This document shows positions 1 to 9,250 of a DNA stretch of 64,000 nt, in pieces. Each line of letters opens with the position of its first letter. The first letter of the stretch is position 1. Source of the DNA: Pseudomonas lini (lineage in GTDB: Bacteria; Pseudomonadota; Gammaproteobacteria; Pseudomonadales; Pseudomonadaceae); contig NZ_JYLB01000002.1 in the NCBI RefSeq assembly GCF_001042905.1, forward strand, positions 558,001 through 622,000, in the 5' to 3' direction. The position numbers and the translations under genes are program-made. Below the pieces are notes generated by a model. The model did no database searches, was not told the origin of the DNA, and worked only from the letters and a program-made list of their open reading frames with translations.

Positions 1-801
1 GGTGCTCGAGGGGCGGTCGAGCAGCTCGTCGAGAATCTTCAGCCAATCGTTCTGGTCGCTGTAAGTACTGGCCAGACTGCCGGCCCTGACAAAGGCTGCG
101 TTGGGACCGATCAGCGCCAGTTGCCGCGCATAGCTGCTGAGCAGCAGGTTTTTCACGGTTTTCGGGTTGTACAGATCAGGGTCGTCCAGGCCCAGCAGCA
201 CATCACTGTTTTTCAGCAGGGCCTGCAAGGGACGGCTGTCATTGGTGTTATCCCAACGCTCGGTGACCACTTCAAGGCCCAGGGGCAGGGCGGCCTGACG
301 CACTTCTTTCAACAAAAATTCGCTGTGGCTGTCGACAAGCACGCCGACCCGCCGGGCCTCAGGCAGGAGCAGTCGGGTCAGGCGCAACTGTCGGTCCAGC
401 GGCGGATCACTCCAGAGCAGGCTGAGGTGCGGGGGCATTTCATTGCCCAAGCGTTGGCGGGCTTGCAGGCGACTGATGCGCAGCACCAGCGTTGCCGGGC
501 CCTGGGCGTCTTGCAGGCGCCAGTCGAGGCTGGGCAAGTCGAGCAGAACCAGACGGGTGTCGACGGGCAGTTGGCCTGGCGCCGGCAGGCTGGCGACAGG
601 CTGGAAGCGCACGCTGTCGGTGGGGCGCAACTCGCTGAGGGCCTGAACGAAAGACTGCACGCCGGCACCGTCCTCGGCGCCGGTCAGCAGAATGTCAGCG
701 GCCCGTGCCGGCAGATTGCACAGCAGCCCGGTAAACACCAGGCACAACCCGGCCAGCAGGCGGCCAAGGGTTGGCGTCTTCGGTGACGGGCGATGCGGCA
801 T
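1..801 (-). CDS. ABC-type substrate-binding-like protein (3' end outside window)
   Basis: An open frame of 267 codons runs off the left edge, so the C-terminus is missing. It starts at an ATG one base after the stop of the TonB receptor gene, with GGAG eight bases upstream inside that gene, so the two are translationally coupled. Residues 1-34 form a signal peptide ending in PARAA, so the protein is exported. The body has alternating strand/helix segments such as RRVGVLVDS and DVLLGLDD, and a late segment LALIGPNAAFVRAG. These look like the Rossmann-like periplasmic domain of the ABC_sub_bind family (PF04392 type). In pseudomonads such proteins sit beside TonB receptors and often precede a membrane sensor gene, which would lie outside the window. 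Ligand unknown. The family call is moderate because only part of the protein is visible. Confidence 0.6.
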   Translation of the reverse strand, partial: MPHRPSPKTPTLGRLLAGLCLVFTGLLCNLPARAADILLTGAEDGAGVQSFVQALSELRPTDSVRFQPVASLPAPGQLPVDTRLVLLDLPSLDWRLQDAQGPATLVLRISRLQARQRLGNEMPPHLSLLWSDPPLDRQLRLTRLLLPEARRVGVLVDSHSEFLLKEVRQAALPLGLEVVTERWDNTNDSRPLQALLKNSDVLLGLDDPDLYNPKTVKNLLLSSYARQLALIGPNAAFVRAGSLASTYSDQNDWLKILDELLDRPSST

Positions 802-802
802 C

Positions 803-2926
803 TTAAAACTCCAGCTCCGCGCTGAAGTAGAGCACCCGGCGATCGTCGTAGTTGTTGTCGACGAAGGTGGTGGGCTGATTGTCGAGGCGTTGCTGGAGGA
901 CCCCGGCCAGTTCCAGATTGGCCTTGCCTAAACCGATGCGTTTGGCGATGCGGGTGTCGACCCGTTCGAAGCGGTAACCGTTGAGGGCGTCGGCACCATA
1001 GTAGAAGAGCGCGCTGTTCCAGCCCTGGCCCCAATTGCGTAGCCAACCGGCGGAGCCGCTGTTGCGCGCAGTCTGTTGTGCATCCAGCGGGTTGCTGGCT
1101 TCGGCGTCGACATAGGCATAAGTCAGGCGCAGACGATCGGCGCTGCTGACGCGCCAATCCAGCTGGGTTTCAGTTCCAGTGAAGCGCGAGCTGTTCGAGT
1201 TGCTGGCGATGTACTGGTTGTTGCGCAGTGGTTCGCTGATCATGCCGGTGATTTCGTCGTAGAACAGCTTCACGTCGACCGCCAGCCCCCACTCTGCGAA
1301 GTAGCCGTTGTAGCCCAATTCCCGGGAGCGCATGCGTTCCTGTTCGAGGTCACCCGGGCCACGGGTCTTGACGAAATAGCGGGCGCTGGACTGGCCGTAG
1401 GCACTGGGCTTCAGGTTGGTCACCTGATAACTCCAGTTGACGTTGTTCTCGAACATGTCCGGCGAGCGGATGGCTTCCGAATACACCGCGCGCAAGCCGT
1501 GGCGCGGGTTAATCAGGTAATTGACCGCCACCCGCGGGGTCAGCGAGTGGCCGGTCAATTGCGTGTCTTCGTACATCGCCCCGCCCTGCAGCAACCAGTG
1601 TTCGGTGGCGCGCCACTCGAGTTGGCCGAACGCCCGCCAGGTGGTGTCGTCGAGCGTGCCATTGAAGTAGGTCTCGGAATTGGCCCGGTCGTAACGATAG
1701 TTCATGCCACTGACCAGCCGCAGACTGTCGGACAGGCTGAGCGTGTCTTGCAGTTCGAGGTCGTAGCGCGATTCCCGGGCGCTCTGGTCGATGTCGCCGC
1801 AGAGGGTTTGCCGGGCGCCATTTCGCCATTGATCCAGCACCTGATTGCCCAATGCCTGTTCGGCCGGTGTGCCTGTCGGTGCACCTAAGCTGGTAAAGCG
1901 CACCATGTTGCGCGCCAGGCGTTCGGTGTAATTCGGATTGAGTTGCCAGAGCTCGGTCAGTTCCGGGCTGAATGAGATCTCGGCATCGCAGGCACGCCAG
2001 GTTTGCTGGCGATCCCAGTGTTGCGCCGAGCCTTGAATATAAAGGCTGTGATCGGGATTGATGTCCAGATTCCAGCGCAGCGAGCCGGCATAGTCCTTGG
2101 CAATGACGTCGGAATTGTTCCCGGCGGCAGTAATCCCTGAAAATACCGGACGGTAGGTATAGGGCCGCTGGTTGGTCCCGTCCTTGGCATTCAGTTGCAA
2201 GTCGATGCTCTGGTTTTCATTGAGCGTCTGGCTGACGGCGAGGCTGAAGCGGTTCAAGCGACGACTGTCGCGGTAATCGGCGCCGGTGCGGTCCGAGTCG
2301 AAGCCATCGTCTTGCTGGCCGGACAGCGAAAGGCGTAAGTCGCCGCTGTCCCAACCCATGCCCTGGCTGGCGTAGAAATCATTGATACCGCGCTGGCCAC
2401 GGGTGACTTTCAGTCGCGTGCCGTGGCTGTCGGCCGGTTTGCGGGTGATGATATTGACCACCGCCATCAGCGCGTTGGCGCCGTAGCTGACGGTGTTCGG
2501 GCCACGGAAAACCTCGATGCGCTCGATGTCTTCCATGGCCACCGGAATATCACTCCAGTCCACCGTGGCCAGGCCTGCGCGATACACCGAACGGCCGTCG
2601 ATCAACACTTGCATGCGCCGCGCTTCGCTGGCATTGGTGCCGTGGTAGTTCACCGCCGCCTGATTGCCGCTGATATTACCGACCATCATCCCCGGCACCA
2701 GCCGCAGCAACTCGCTGATGTCCCGCGCGCCGCTGGCATTGATCAGTTCGCTGTCGATCACCGTCATGCTCCCCGGCACGGCCGCAGGCGACTGCTTCAA
2801 GCGCGTCGCCGTCAGCACTTGCGGCAACGGATCATTGTCGAGGAACAGGTCGTCGGCCAGCAATGGCGAGCTGAAGATCAGCGCCAATACCAGCGGCGAG
2901 CGAGGACGGGGAAAGCCAAAAGACAC
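803..2926 (-). CDS. TonB-dependent outer membrane receptor
   Basis: A 707-residue protein that starts at GTG with AAGG seven bases upstream. Residues 1-24 are a signal peptide ending SSPLLA. A plug domain follows (about 40-165) with PGSMTVID, ISELLRLVPG, LIDGRSVY and the hallmark IERIEVFRGP, then NALMAVVNIIT. The rest is a 22-stranded type barrel of repeated amphipathic strands and ends in the terminal phenylalanine (AELEF) expected for outer membrane insertion. No CXXC or lipobox is present, and there is no N-terminal signalling extension, so it is not a FecA-type transducer. The size matches siderophore, cobalamin and colicin receptor relatives, but the substrate cannot be read from sequence. 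It is coupled to the downstream substrate-binding-like gene, which suggests a joint uptake or sensing role. No Fur box was recognised upstream. Confidence 0.9.
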   Translation of the reverse strand: MSFGFPRPRSPLVLALIFSSPLLADDLFLDNDPLPQVLTATRLKQSPAAVPGSMTVIDSELINASGARDISELLRLVPGMMVGNISGNQAAVNYHGTNASEARRMQVLIDGRSVYRAGLATVDWSDIPVAMEDIERIEVFRGPNTVSYGANALMAVVNIITRKPADSHGTRLKVTRGQRGINDFYASQGMGWDSGDLRLSLSGQQDDGFDSDRTGADYRDSRRLNRFSLAVSQTLNENQSIDLQLNAKDGTNQRPYTYRPVFSGITAAGNNSDVIAKDYAGSLRWNLDINPDHSLYIQGSAQHWDRQQTWRACDAEISFSPELTELWQLNPNYTERLARNMVRFTSLGAPTGTPAEQALGNQVLDQWRNGARQTLCGDIDQSARESRYDLELQDTLSLSDSLRLVSGMNYRYDRANSETYFNGTLDDTTWRAFGQLEWRATEHWLLQGGAMYEDTQLTGHSLTPRVAVNYLINPRHGLRAVYSEAIRSPDMFENNVNWSYQVTNLKPSAYGQSSARYFVKTRGPGDLEQERMRSRELGYNGYFAEWGLAVDVKLFYDEITGMISEPLRNNQYIASNSNSSRFTGTETQLDWRVSSADRLRLTYAYVDAEASNPLDAQQTARNSGSAGWLRNWGQGWNSALFYYGADALNGYRFERVDTRIAKRIGLGKANLELAGVLQQRLDNQPTTFVDNNYDDRRVLYFSAELEF

Positions 2927-3079
2927 GGTACGGCCTTGATAGCGATTAGTTGGCGCGCATGTTAACCGAGCGCAAAGACTTTTCCAGTCACGTTATGGGC
3001 ATTTTCCTCGGTTTTCTTGGTCTTCTTCCTACAAGTGTCGGTAATTGATGCTGGGGCTGGCCGCGACCGGGCCGCTCCG

Positions 3080-3085
3080 TATAAT
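3080..3085 (+). promoter_or_regulatory. Candidate -10 element for gpsA
   Basis: A perfect TATAAT lies 38 bases before the gpsA ATG. No good -35 is seen at 16-18 bp (CTGGCC), so the assignment is tentative. Confidence 0.35.
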
Positions 3086-3122
3086 GCCGGCATCGCCACT
3101 GGTATGGATTAACGGATTGCAT

Positions 3123-4148
3123 ATGACTGATCAGCGCCCAATTGCGGTCCTGGGAGGCGGAAGTTTTGGTACCGCCGTGGCTAATCTGCTGGCCGAGAAT
3201 GGGCATCAGGTCCGGCTGTGGATGCGCGACCCCGAACAGGCCGAGGCCATTCGGGTCAATCGTGAGAACCCGCGTTACCTCAAAGGCATTAAGATTCTTC
3301 CGGCGGTGGAGGCGGTCACGGACCTGCAAGCCACCCTGGAGGCCTGCGACCTGTGCTTCGTCGCGCTGCCATCCAGCGCGCTGCGCTCGGTATTGGTCCC
3401 TCACGCCGAACGTTTGAGCGGCAAACTGCTGGTGAGCCTGACCAAAGGCATCGAAGCCCATACGTTCAAGCTGATGAGCGAGATCCTCGAAGAAATTGCC
3501 CCGCAAGCGCGCATCGGCGTGCTGTCGGGCCCGAATCTGGCCCGTGAAATCGCCGAGCATGCGCTGACCGCCACCGTGGTCGCCAGCGAAGACGAAGCGC
3601 TTTGCCAACAGGTTCAGGAAGCGCTGCATGGCCGGACCTTTCGCGTGTACGCCAGCGCCGACCGCTTTGGCGTGGAGCTGGGCGGGGCGCTGAAAAACGT
3701 CTACGCAATCATCGCCGGCATGGCGGTGGCGTTGGGCATGGGTGAAAACACCAAGAGCATGCTGATCACCCGGGCACTGGCGGAAATGACCCGCTTCGCG
3801 GTGAATCAGGGCGCCAACCCGATGACTTTCCTCGGTCTGGCGGGTGTCGGCGATTTGATCGTCACCTGTTCGTCGCCGAAAAGCCGCAACTATCAGGTCG
3901 GGTTTGCCCTTGGCCAAGGCTTGAGCCTGGAAGACGCGGTGACGCGCCTGGGCGAAGTCGCCGAAGGCGTGAACACCCTTAAGGTGCTCAAGGCCAAGGC
4001 GCATGAAGCTGGCGTGTATATGCCATTGGTCGCCGGATTGCATGCGATTCTGTTCGAAGGCCGCACGCTTGAACAGGTGATCGCACTGCTGATGCGTGGC
4101 GAGCCGAAAACCGACGTCGACTTTATTTCAACCAGCGGTTTCAACTGA
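3123..4148 (+). CDS. gpsA: NAD(P)-dependent glycerol-3-phosphate dehydrogenase
   Basis: Cytosolic enzyme that reduces dihydroxyacetone phosphate to sn-glycerol 3-phosphate, the backbone for phospholipids. The 341-residue length is standard. The N-terminus holds the Rossmann nucleotide motif [19 protein letters not shown] lies in the linker, and the C-terminal domain carries the substrate-site segment [10 protein letters not shown] and the family signature [16 protein letters not shown]. The frame stays open upstream to 3045, but [13 protein letters not shown] at 3123 is the family start. The neighbours downstream (a DUF4389 protein and sixA) are closely spaced, giving the usual Pseudomonas gpsA-sixA operon. 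Confidence 0.96.
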   Translation: MTDQRPIAVLGGGSFGTAVANLLAENGHQVRLWMRDPEQAEAIRVNRENPRYLKGIKILPAVEAVTDLQATLEACDLCFVALPSSALRSVLVPHAERLSGKLLVSLTKGIEAHTFKLMSEILEEIAPQARIGVLSGPNLAREIAEHALTATVVASEDEALCQQVQEALHGRTFRVYASADRFGVELGGALKNVYAIIAGMAVALGMGENTKSMLITRALAEMTRFAVNQGANPMTFLGLAGVGDLIVTCSSPKSRNYQVGFALGQGLSLEDAVTRLGEVAEGVNTLKVLKAKAHEAGVYMPLVAGLHAILFEGRTLEQVIALLMRGEPKTDVDFISTSGFN

Positions 4149-4178
4149 ACCCTCTACTCAATAGGAACGGAGTGAGAC

Positions 4179-4526
4179 ATGAACGATCAGAAAGTAGAAG
4201 CCAAGTACGAATCCATCCTGCTGCGAGTGCTGTGGATGATTGTCTATGTGCTGGTCTGGCAAGTGGCGCAATTGATCCTCGGTGCGGTGGTATTTGTGCA
4301 GCTGATCTATCGTTTGATTTATGGCGCACCGAGCGCCAGCTTGATGAATTTCGGCGACAGCCTGAGCCAGTTTCTGGCGCAGATCGGTCGTTTCGGCAGC
4401 TTTCACAGCGACCAGAAGCCCTGGCCGTTCGCCGACTGGCCGACGCCGCGTACACCGGAAGGTGAAGCTCCGCACGTTGTGGCGCCAGCACCGCATCCGG
4501 CCCGAGATGAGGAGCCAAAACTATGA
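4179..4526 (+). CDS. DUF4389 family membrane protein
   Basis: A 115-residue protein with a single strong hydrophobic segment (residues about 14-45, LLRVLWMIVYVLVWQVAQLI and beyond) and the typical C-terminal tail with FGSFHSDQKPWPFADW followed by a proline-rich end. This matches the DUF4389 family, often encoded between gpsA and sixA in pseudomonads. Function is unknown. The gene lies 30 bp after gpsA with a GGAG ribosome binding site and overlaps the sixA start by 4 bp (ATGA), so it is translationally coupled to sixA. Confidence 0.85.
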   Translation: MNDQKVEAKYESILLRVLWMIVYVLVWQVAQLILGAVVFVQLIYRLIYGAPSASLMNFGDSLSQFLAQIGRFGSFHSDQKPWPFADWPTPRTPEGEAPHVVAPAPHPARDEEPKL

Positions 4527-4975
4527 AACTCTGGGTATTGCGTCATGGCGAAGCCGAACCTCACGGTACTCGTCCGGACTCCGAGCGGGCATTGACCGCC
4601 CACGGCCGTGAAGAGGTGTTGCGTGCTGCGGCCCAATTGATCGGCCAGCCGCTCACCGCCATTTATGCCAGTCCTTTCTTGCGAGCGCAGGAGACCGCTT
4701 TGCTGGTGCGTGAGGCTCTGGGTTTCGAGCCAGAGATCCGCACCGTCGAATGGCTGACCCCGGATACTGATCCGGACAAGGTGGCGGAGCAGCTTGTATC
4801 GGTGAGTGACGTCCTGCTGGTCAGTCACAATCCGCTGGTGGGCAACCTGCTGAGCTATCTGCAGCACGGCGCTGGCTATCCACCGGAAAAAGTCAGCACC
4901 GCCGGCCTGGCCGAGCTGGAGAACAATGAACTGCTGATCGGGTCGATGAGGCTCAACGGCATCAAGCACCCTTAA
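4523..4975 (+). CDS. sixA: Phosphohistidine phosphatase SixA
   Basis: A 150-residue histidine phosphatase. The catalytic RHGEAE motif is at residues 8-13 and the second histidine is in VSHNPLVG. The protein is short and has only the phosphatase core, as SixA does; E. coli SixA acts on phosphohistidine in the nitrogen PTS protein NPr. SDSERALTAHG and YASPFLRAQET are typical branch-1 histidine phosphatase segments. The gene is last in the gpsA operon and is followed at once by a CTCTGG hexamer array. Confidence 0.92.
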   Translation: MKLWVLRHGEAEPHGTRPDSERALTAHGREEVLRAAAQLIGQPLTAIYASPFLRAQETALLVREALGFEPEIRTVEWLTPDTDPDKVAEQLVSVSDVLLVSHNPLVGNLLSYLQHGAGYPPEKVSTAGLAELENNELLIGSMRLNGIKHP

Positions 4976-4984
4976 CCTGCCTCT

Positions 4985-5059
<75 letters not shown>

Positions 5060-5068
5060 TTTGCTTTT

Positions 5069-5140
5069 GTAGGAGCGAGGCTTGCCCGCGAAGCTTTTAG
5101 CGTCTTCGAAGGCCCCTTCGCGGGCAAGCCTCGCTCCTAC
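5069..5140. repeat. REP-type inverted repeat (GTAGGAGCGAGGCTTGCCC family)
   Basis: Two 25-bp arms, beginning GTAGGAGCGAGGCTTGCCCG and its complement, flank a 20-bp spacer. This is one of the dispersed inverted repeats of the P. fluorescens group. The transcript would form a strong hairpin between sixA and the next gene. Confidence 0.85.
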
Positions 5141-5173
5141 AAGGGCGGAGGCGTTCCATTTTTTTGTGTGAAA

Positions 5174-5203
5174 TAGTCAACCAAGCACTTGCTTGGTTGA
5201 CTA
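5174..5203. promoter_or_regulatory. 30-bp perfect palindrome, candidate TetR-type operator
   Basis: Two perfect 14-bp arms (TAGTCAACCAAGCA) flank a central CT. The site ends 36 bp before the start codon of the acyl-CoA synthetase-like gene. The core CCAAGCAcTTGCTTGG has the form of operators bound by TetR-family repressors of acyl-CoA metabolism. It lacks a T-run, so it is unlikely to be a terminator. The cognate regulator is not visible in the window. Confidence 0.6.
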
Positions 5204-5239
5204 CGCTTGCTCCAGACAAAAAATAAAGGAGCAAGTCGC

Positions 5240-6907
5240 ATGTCTGCTGCTTCCCGTTTGCCATTGGACGCCTTCTACGAGCGTGAAGCCCGTCATCCCC
5301 GCCAGCGCTTTCTGGTTCAGCCGACGGGGGGCGGCCAGGTCGAGACGCTGACCTGGGCCGACGTCGGCCATCAGGCGCGCTGTGCCGCCCACTGGTTGCG
5401 GGCTCGCGAATTGCCACAAGGCAGCCACATCGCGCTGATCTCGAAAAACTGCGCCCACTGGATCATCGCCGACCTGGCGATCTGGATGGCCGGGCATGTC
5501 TCGGTGCCGCTGTATCCCAATCTGACCGCCGATTCCGTGGCCCAGGTGCTCGATCACTCCGAAGCCGCGCTGGTGTTCATTGGCAAGCTGGATGACTGGC
5601 CGGGCATGTCCGCCGGGGTCAGATCCGACCTGCCGACCATCAGCCTGCCGCTGTGCCCGGCTGGCACTTTCGATTTCAGCTGGGCCGATCTGCAGCGCAG
5701 TTCGCCGATTCAGGACGACCCCAAACCCGCCGCCGATCAATTGGCGACCATCATTTACACCTCCGGCACCACGGGCCAACCGAAAGGCGTGATGCACAGT
5801 TTCGGCACCTTGGGCTTTGCCACCACTCGCGGCACGCAGTTATTCGGCCTGAATGAGTCGGATCGCCTGCTTTCCTACCTGCCGCTGTGCCACGTCGCCG
5901 AGCGGATGTTCGTCGAGTTGGCGTCGATCTACACCGGGCAAACAGTTTTTTTTGCCGAGAGCCTCGACACCTTTCTCAACGATTTGCAGCGTGCCCGGCC
6001 GACGGCGCTGTTCGGTGTGCCGCGGATCTGGACCAAATTCCAGATGGGCGTCTACAGCAAAATCCCGGAAAAGCGCCTCGACTTCCTGCTCGGCTTGCCC
6101 TTCATCGGCAAACGGGTAGGGCACAAAGTCCTCGCCGGGCTGGGGCTGGACGCCTTGCGCATCGCCTTGTCCGGCGCTGCGCCCGTGCCACAGACCTTGC
6201 TGCTCTGGTACCAAAAACTGGGGCTGGATGTGCTGGAGGTGTACGGCATGACCGAAAGTTGCGGTTATTCCCACATCGGCCTGCCGGGTCAGAACAAACC
6301 CGGCTGGATCGGTAAGCCATGTCCGGAAGTCGAAGTGTGCATCGAACCGTCTGGTGAAGTACTGGTGCGCAGCGGCGCGACCATGCTCGGCTATTTCAAG
6401 GAACCCGGGAAAACCGCCGAAGCCATCACCGAAGACGGTTTCCTGCGCACCGGTGACAAGGGCGAGGAAGACGCCGAAGGCAACCTGCGCCTGACCGGGC
6501 GATTGAAGGAAATCTTCAAAACCAGCAAAGGCAAATACGTTGCCCCGGCACCGATTGAAAATCGCCTGGCGGTGCATACGCGGATCGAACAAGTGTGCGT
6601 GGTTGGCGATGGGCTGAGCGCACCACTGGGGTTGTGCGTGTTGTCGGCGGTCGGTCAGCAGGACGCGAAGGGATCGGCCCGGGCGGGTTTGCATTCAAGC
6701 CTGGAAAAACTGCTGGAGGAGGTCAACGGCGTTCTCGACAGGCATGAGCGCTTGCGTCGATTGGTGGTGGTCAAGGACAGTTGGGCAGTGGAGAACGGCT
6801 TCCTGACACCGACCCTGAAGATCAAGCGCAACATGATCGAAGCGGCTTACGGTGCTCGGTTTGCAGAATGGAGCGAGCGCAGCGAGGCGGTGCTGTGGCA
6901 GGATTGA
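5240..6907 (+). CDS. AMP-binding protein, long-chain acyl-CoA synthetase-like
   Basis: A 555-residue adenylate-forming enzyme predicted to activate a carboxylic acid with ATP and CoA. The phosphate-binding loop YTSGTTGQPKG is at about residues 172-182. Later come the acyl-adenylate motif VYGMTESCGY (about 334) and LRTGDKGEED (about 402), then GRLKEIFKTSKGKYVAP with the hinge and the catalytic C-terminal lysine region near the end (LTPTLKIKRN). The start at 5240 is set by AAAGGAG eight bases upstream; the frame is open further back, but without a binding site. It resembles FadD15/Acsl-type synthetases more than EntE-type ones. A palindromic operator lies just upstream and a hotdog thioesterase follows 32 bp downstream, which suggests a small acyl-CoA pathway. 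Confidence 0.88.
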   Translation: MSAASRLPLDAFYEREARHPRQRFLVQPTGGGQVETLTWADVGHQARCAAHWLRARELPQGSHIALISKNCAHWIIADLAIWMAGHVSVPLYPNLTADSVAQVLDHSEAALVFIGKLDDWPGMSAGVRSDLPTISLPLCPAGTFDFSWADLQRSSPIQDDPKPAADQLATIIYTSGTTGQPKGVMHSFGTLGFATTRGTQLFGLNESDRLLSYLPLCHVAERMFVELASIYTGQTVFFAESLDTFLNDLQRARPTALFGVPRIWTKFQMGVYSKIPEKRLDFLLGLPFIGKRVGHKVLAGLGLDALRIALSGAAPVPQTLLLWYQKLGLDVLEVYGMTESCGYSHIGLPGQNKPGWIGKPCPEVEVCIEPSGEVLVRSGATMLGYFKEPGKTAEAITEDGFLRTGDKGEEDAEGNLRLTGRLKEIFKTSKGKYVAPAPIENRLAVHTRIEQVCVVGDGLSAPLGLCVLSAVGQQDAKGSARAGLHSSLEKLLEEVNGVLDRHERLRRLVVVKDSWAVENGFLTPTLKIKRNMIEAAYGARFAEWSERSEAVLWQD

Positions 6908-6939
6908 GCCACGAACAACTCCAACAAAGGAACGTAACG

Positions 6940-7383
6940 ATGAGTCTGTGGCGCACCACTCCCAACGTCGAGCAGTTGAACGCAATCCAGAAAAACACCA
7001 TCGGCGAAGTGCTGGATATTCGCTTCGAAGCCTTCGATGACGAGTCCCTGACCGCGAGCATGGTCATCGACCACCGCACACACCAGCCCTATGGTTTGCT
7101 GCACGGCGGCGCCTCGGTGGTGCTGGCCGAAACCGTCGGCTCGATGGCTAGTTTCCTGTGCATCGACGCCAGCAAATTTTATTGCGTGGGCCTGGAAATC
7201 AACGCCAACCATTTGCGCGGCCTGCGCAGTGGGCGGGTGACGGCGGTGGCCAAGGCGATTCACATCGGGCGCACGACCCATGTCTGGGATATCCGTTTGA
7301 GCAGTGATGAAGGGAAGGCCAGTTGCGTGTCGCGGCTGACCATGGCAGTGGTGCCGGTGGGGGAGAATCCACCGGCGCGATGA
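6940..7383 (+). CDS. Hotdog-fold acyl-CoA thioesterase (YdiI/PaaI-like)
   Basis: A 147-residue protein with the hotdog signature HGGASVVLAETVGS, where HGG is at residues 55-57 and the catalytic acid is E64. GLEINANHLRGLRSG forms the dimer-interface strand of the YdiI/MenI type thioesterases, which hydrolyse aromatic or short acyl-CoA. AAAGGAACG lies upstream of the ATG at 6940. It is 32 bp behind the acyl-CoA synthetase-like gene and is probably in the same operon, so it could recycle CoA from its products. The true substrate cannot be told from sequence. Confidence 0.88.
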   Translation: MSLWRTTPNVEQLNAIQKNTIGEVLDIRFEAFDDESLTASMVIDHRTHQPYGLLHGGASVVLAETVGSMASFLCIDASKFYCVGLEINANHLRGLRSGRVTAVAKAIHIGRTTHVWDIRLSSDEGKASCVSRLTMAVVPVGENPPAR

Positions 7384-7385
7384 TT

Positions 7386-7443
7386 TAGAAGATCAAAAGA
7401 TCGCAGCCTTCGGCAGCTCCTACCCTGCGATCTTTTGATCTTT
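7386..7443. repeat. Dispersed inverted repeat (GATCAAAAGATCGCAGCC family)
   Basis: One full arm beginning AAGATCAAAAGATCGCAGCC is followed by a shortened opposite arm (TGCGATCTTTTGATCTT). The element begins 3 bases after the thioesterase stop. The hairpin may act as a transcription or mRNA-end element. Confidence 0.8.
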
Positions 7444-7542
7444 GCGACATCTCCTACCACCATTCCTGGCAGTTATGGTCATTGCTGTAGGACACGGTCT
7501 TACGGACAATCAACCCCCGTTCTCGCTCATGGATTTGCAGGT

Positions 7543-8349
7543 ATGTCGCAACAGATATTTTTCGCCCACGCCAATGGCTTTCCTTCGGGGACCTACGGCA
7601 AGTTGTTCGCGGCGCTGGCGCCCGAGTATCAGGTGACGCATCTGGAGCAGCACGCCCATGACCCGCGCTTTCCAGCCGACGACAACTGGAACAATCTGGT
7701 GGATGAGCTGATTCATCACCTAAAGCAGCAACCGGAACCGGTTTGGGGCGTCGGTCACTCCTTCGGCGGCGTGCTGCACCTGCACGCCGCCTTGCGTTGC
7801 CCTGAGCTGTATCGCGGCGTGGTGATGCTCGATTCACCGGTGCTGACCCGCGCCGATCAATGGGTGATCCGTGCCGCCAAGCGCTTCGGGTTCATCGATC
7901 GCTTGACCCCGGCCGGCCGCACGTTGGGACGACGGGAAGAGTTTGCCGATCTGGACGCAGCCCGATTGTATTTCGCCGGTAAAACCCTGTTTCGTGGCTT
8001 CGATCCGGAATGCTTCGAGGCCTATCTTCAACATGGTTTGCACAATGTCGGTGGCAAGCTACGGCTGCGTTTTGACCCGGCCACGGAAATCAGCATCTAC
8101 CGCGGTGTGCCCCACACCAGCCCCGGCCGCGCACGGCAGTTGAAAGTGCCGCTGGCGGTGGTTCGCGGGCACAAGAGCCGCGTGGTGATGCGCCATCACG
8201 CCCGATCCGTCGGGCGTATGCCTTTGGGCGAGTCCTTGACCATTCCCGGCGGCCATATGTTTCCCCTCGAACGTCCACAAGACACGGCCACGCTGCTGAA
8301 GAATCTGTTCAGTCGCTGGGACGGTCGCAGCCAACAGGATTGCGCATGA
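7543..8349 (+). CDS. Alpha/beta hydrolase
   Basis: A 268-residue alpha/beta hydrolase fold protein. The N-terminus has the oxyanion strand FAHANGFPSGTY, and the nucleophile elbow GHSFGG places the catalytic serine at residue 73. The likely catalytic histidine is in PGGHMFPLERP near the C-terminus. The ATG at 7543 follows GCAGGT; the frame is open upstream, but the extra sequence looks non-coding. The next hydrolase gene overlaps the stop by 4 bp, so the two are translated together. The substrate is unknown. Confidence 0.85.
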   Translation: MSQQIFFAHANGFPSGTYGKLFAALAPEYQVTHLEQHAHDPRFPADDNWNNLVDELIHHLKQQPEPVWGVGHSFGGVLHLHAALRCPELYRGVVMLDSPVLTRADQWVIRAAKRFGFIDRLTPAGRTLGRREEFADLDAARLYFAGKTLFRGFDPECFEAYLQHGLHNVGGKLRLRFDPATEISIYRGVPHTSPGRARQLKVPLAVVRGHKSRVVMRHHARSVGRMPLGESLTIPGGHMFPLERPQDTATLLKNLFSRWDGRSQQDCA

Positions 8350-9200
8350 ACAGCGTCGTCGAAGAAGTTCGCCTGAGCCTGCCGCATATCGAGTTGGCGG
8401 CGCACTTGTTCGGGCCTGAAGATGGCTTGCCAGTGATTGCCTTGCACGGCTGGCTGGACAACGCCAACAGCTTTGCCCGGTTGGCACCGAAGCTCAAGGG
8501 TTTGCGCATCATCGCGCTGGACATGGCCGGGCATGGTCACTCGGGGCATCGGCCGAATGGCGCCGGTTACGCGCTGTGGGACTACGCGCACGACGTGCTG
8601 CAAGTGGCCGAGCAGTTGGGGTGGAAACGTTTTGCGCTGCTGGGGCATTCCCTGGGGGCGATTGTCTCGCTGGTGCTGGCCGGGTCGTTGCCGGAGCGGG
8701 TGACTCATCTGGCCTTGATCGACGGCATCATTCCTCCTACAGACAAAGGCGAAAACGCCGCCGAACGCATGGGCATGGCCCTGCAAGCGCAGCTGGATCT
8801 GCGGGAAAAACGCAAACCGGTCTACAACACTCTCGATCGCGCCATCGAAGCACGAATGAAAGGCTTGGTGGCGGTCAGTCGCGAAGCCGCCGAACTGCTG
8901 GCCCAGCGCGGCTTGATGCCGGTGCCGGGCGGCTATACCTGGCGCACCGACAACCGCCTGACCCTTCCATCACCGCTACGTCTGACCACTGAACAGGCGA
9001 TGGCCTTCGTCCAGCGCGTCAGTTGCCCGGCACACCTGGTGGTCGCGGCTGACGGCATGCTCGCCAAACATCCTGAGTTGCTGGAACGTCTACCCTTTAG
9101 CCGTGAACAGTTGCCTGGCGGCCATCATTTGCACCTGAATGACGAACCCGGTGCCGACCTTGTCGCAGACTGTTTCAATCGGTTCTTCGCCGTTCCTTGA
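8346..9200 (+). CDS. Alpha/beta hydrolase
   Basis: A 284-residue alpha/beta hydrolase. [12 protein letters not shown] is the oxyanion-hole strand, and the elbow GHSLGA places the nucleophile serine at residue 102. The acid is probably in the loop after [13 protein letters not shown], and the histidine is in [10 protein letters not shown]. The start overlaps the previous hydrolase stop (ATGA). It resembles the serine hydrolases annotated as MhpC/DmpD-like in pseudomonads. Two non-identical hydrolases side by side suggest sequential esterase steps, but no substrate can be assigned. Confidence 0.87.
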   Translation: MNSVVEEVRLSLPHIELAAHLFGPEDGLPVIALHGWLDNANSFARLAPKLKGLRIIALDMAGHGHSGHRPNGAGYALWDYAHDVLQVAEQLGWKRFALLGHSLGAIVSLVLAGSLPERVTHLALIDGIIPPTDKGENAAERMGMALQAQLDLREKRKPVYNTLDRAIEARMKGLVAVSREAAELLAQRGLMPVPGGYTWRTDNRLTLPSPLRLTTEQAMAFVQRVSCPAHLVVAADGMLAKHPELLERLPFSREQLPGGHHLHLNDEPGADLVADCFNRFFAVP

Positions 9201-9250
9201 CTTGCGCCCGGCAACTGTCGAGGCTGGGCGGGTTGAAATGGGAGACAACC

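Noticed and set aside
1076..1888. A 270-codon plus-strand frame inside the TonB receptor
   Set aside because: It is antisense to a receptor with clear plug and barrel motifs, without a ribosome binding site or domain.
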